DNA of 5,263 nt from NCBI GenBank assembly GCA_030596185.1, contig JAUVKP010000097.1, positions 1-5,263 of the forward strand. Direction: 5' to 3'. Within the stretch, counting starts at the first letter, position 1. Each line of letters begins with the position of its first letter. Of this stretch, positions 4,536 through 5,263 are shown one piece after another. Made by a program: the position numbers and the translations under genes. This DNA comes from Fidelibacterota bacterium. Its GTDB lineage: Bacteria; Fidelibacterota; Fidelibacteria; Fidelibacterales; Fidelibacteraceae. The notes under the pieces were generated by a model. That model was not told where the DNA came from, did no database searches, and was given only the letters and a program-made list of their open reading frames with translations.

Positions 4536-5263
4536 AAATAGAATTACATCCTCTCGATATCATCATTATTGGAATTTATTTCATTGCCTTATTCCTGATC
4601 GGTTTCTTAAGAAAGAAAAAACAGACGAAAAATGAGGATTTTCTCCTATCGGGTCGTCGCTTGACACTTCCTTTATTTGTTATGACTTTAGTATCAACCT
4701 GGTATGGTGGAATTTTAGGCGTGGGTGAGTTTACCTATCAATATGGTTTGTCAAATTGGTTTGTGATGGGCTTCCCTTATTATATTTTCGCTTTGGTCTA
4801 TGCTTTCTTTATTGCAGAAAAGATCAGAAAAACCCAGGCAGTCAGTATCCCAGAGCTTATTTCTCAAGGTTATGGTAAAACACCTTCATTTATCAGCGGA
4901 TTCTTTGTGTTTTTAATGACATCTCCGGCACCATACCTATTGATTGCCGGGATCATCATCTCTATGATAACAGGGCTTTCTTCAGTTCTATCTGCTTTGA
5001 TCATATTTATTATATCAGCCATTTATCTTTATAAAAAGGGATTTAATAGTGTTGTGCAGTCTGATATTCTGCAATTTTTACTCATGTTCGCCGGTTTCAT
5101 CACCTTAGTTTTCTTTCTACTAAAACAATATCCAATAGCGGAATATTTCCAACCCCTATATCTTCCGCATGATCACTTGACACTTACGGGTGGATTACCT
5201 GCAATGTATATAATTTCTTGGTTCTTTATAGCATTATGGACATTGGTTGACCCGGGTTTTCAT
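4532..5263 (+). CDS. Sodium:solute symporter (SSS family), 5' part, cut by window end
   Basis: An open frame runs from ATG 4532 to the window end with no stop, giving 244 residues of a family that usually has about 450-600. Hydrophobic segments at about 8-25, 46-66, 74-94, 119-145, 150-167, 181-197 and 222-240 indicate an integral inner-membrane protein. Between the first two is the family-typical EDFLLSGRRLTLP (35-47), followed by STWYGGILGVGEFTYQYG (55-72). IPELI (106-110), the KKGFNSVVQSD loop (168-178) and LWTLVDPGF (235-243) also fit the SSS (solute/sodium symporter) family. The start shares ATGA with the stop of the thiamine pyrophosphokinase gene and has no clear SD, so it probably depends on translational coupling. 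Substrate cannot be read from the sequence. The coupling suggests thiamine or a thiamine-related compound. Proline, sugars, pantothenate or other SSS substrates remain possible. Confidence 0.87.
   Translation, partial: MKIELHPLDIIIIGIYFIALFLIGFLRKKKQTKNEDFLLSGRRLTLPLFVMTLVSTWYGGILGVGEFTYQYGLSNWFVMGFPYYIFALVYAFFIAEKIRKTQAVSIPELISQGYGKTPSFISGFFVFLMTSPAPYLLIAGIIISMITGLSSVLSALIIFIISAIYLYKKGFNSVVQSDILQFLLMFAGFITLVFFLLKQYPIAEYFQPLYLPHDHLTLTGGLPAMYIISWFFIALWTLVDPGFH

Overview
This window looks like ordinary chromosome from an uncultured bacterium of the FCB group (Fibrobacterota–Chlorobiota–Bacteroidota relatives). A Cloacimonadota-like lineage is my best guess, but this is an inference. It rests on the secreted protein at 397-1497, which has a lamin-tail domain, an Fn3-like domain and a C-terminal type IX secretion (T9SS) sorting domain with the YPNPFNP entry motif. 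The AT-rich coding style and the mostly weak Shine-Dalgarno signals also fit.

Layout, all on the + strand. Positions 1-159 are the 3' end of a glutamyl-tRNA synthetase gene. Positions 160-396 form a structured intergenic region. It holds an inverted repeat (206-226), a 7-nt-periodic array split by a 30-nt GC-rich element (240-311), a perfect CRP/FNR-family-like half-site pair (317-332), a weak sigma70-like promoter, and a perfect 18-bp palindrome (366-383) just upstream of a strong ribosome binding site. The secreted protein gene follows. Positions 1498-1720 are a second intergenic region, about half of it another degenerate heptamer array (1606-1710) that runs up to miaB.

From 1721 to the window end lies a compact apparent operon of four genes. 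It comprises miaB (tRNA ms2i6A methylthiotransferase), a conserved-looking gene of unknown function with a GNAT-like glycine motif, thiamine pyrophosphokinase, and a sodium:solute symporter cut off by the window end. The junctions are a 6-nt gap, a 17-nt overlap and an ATGA overlap. Coupling of thiamine pyrophosphokinase to the symporter suggests, without proving it, that the symporter imports thiamine or a related compound.

I found no convincing evidence of a wholly new multi-gene system. The most interesting signals are in the non-coding DNA (the heptamer arrays, the element splitting one of them, the CRP-like site and the 18-bp palindrome) and in the unknown operon gene.
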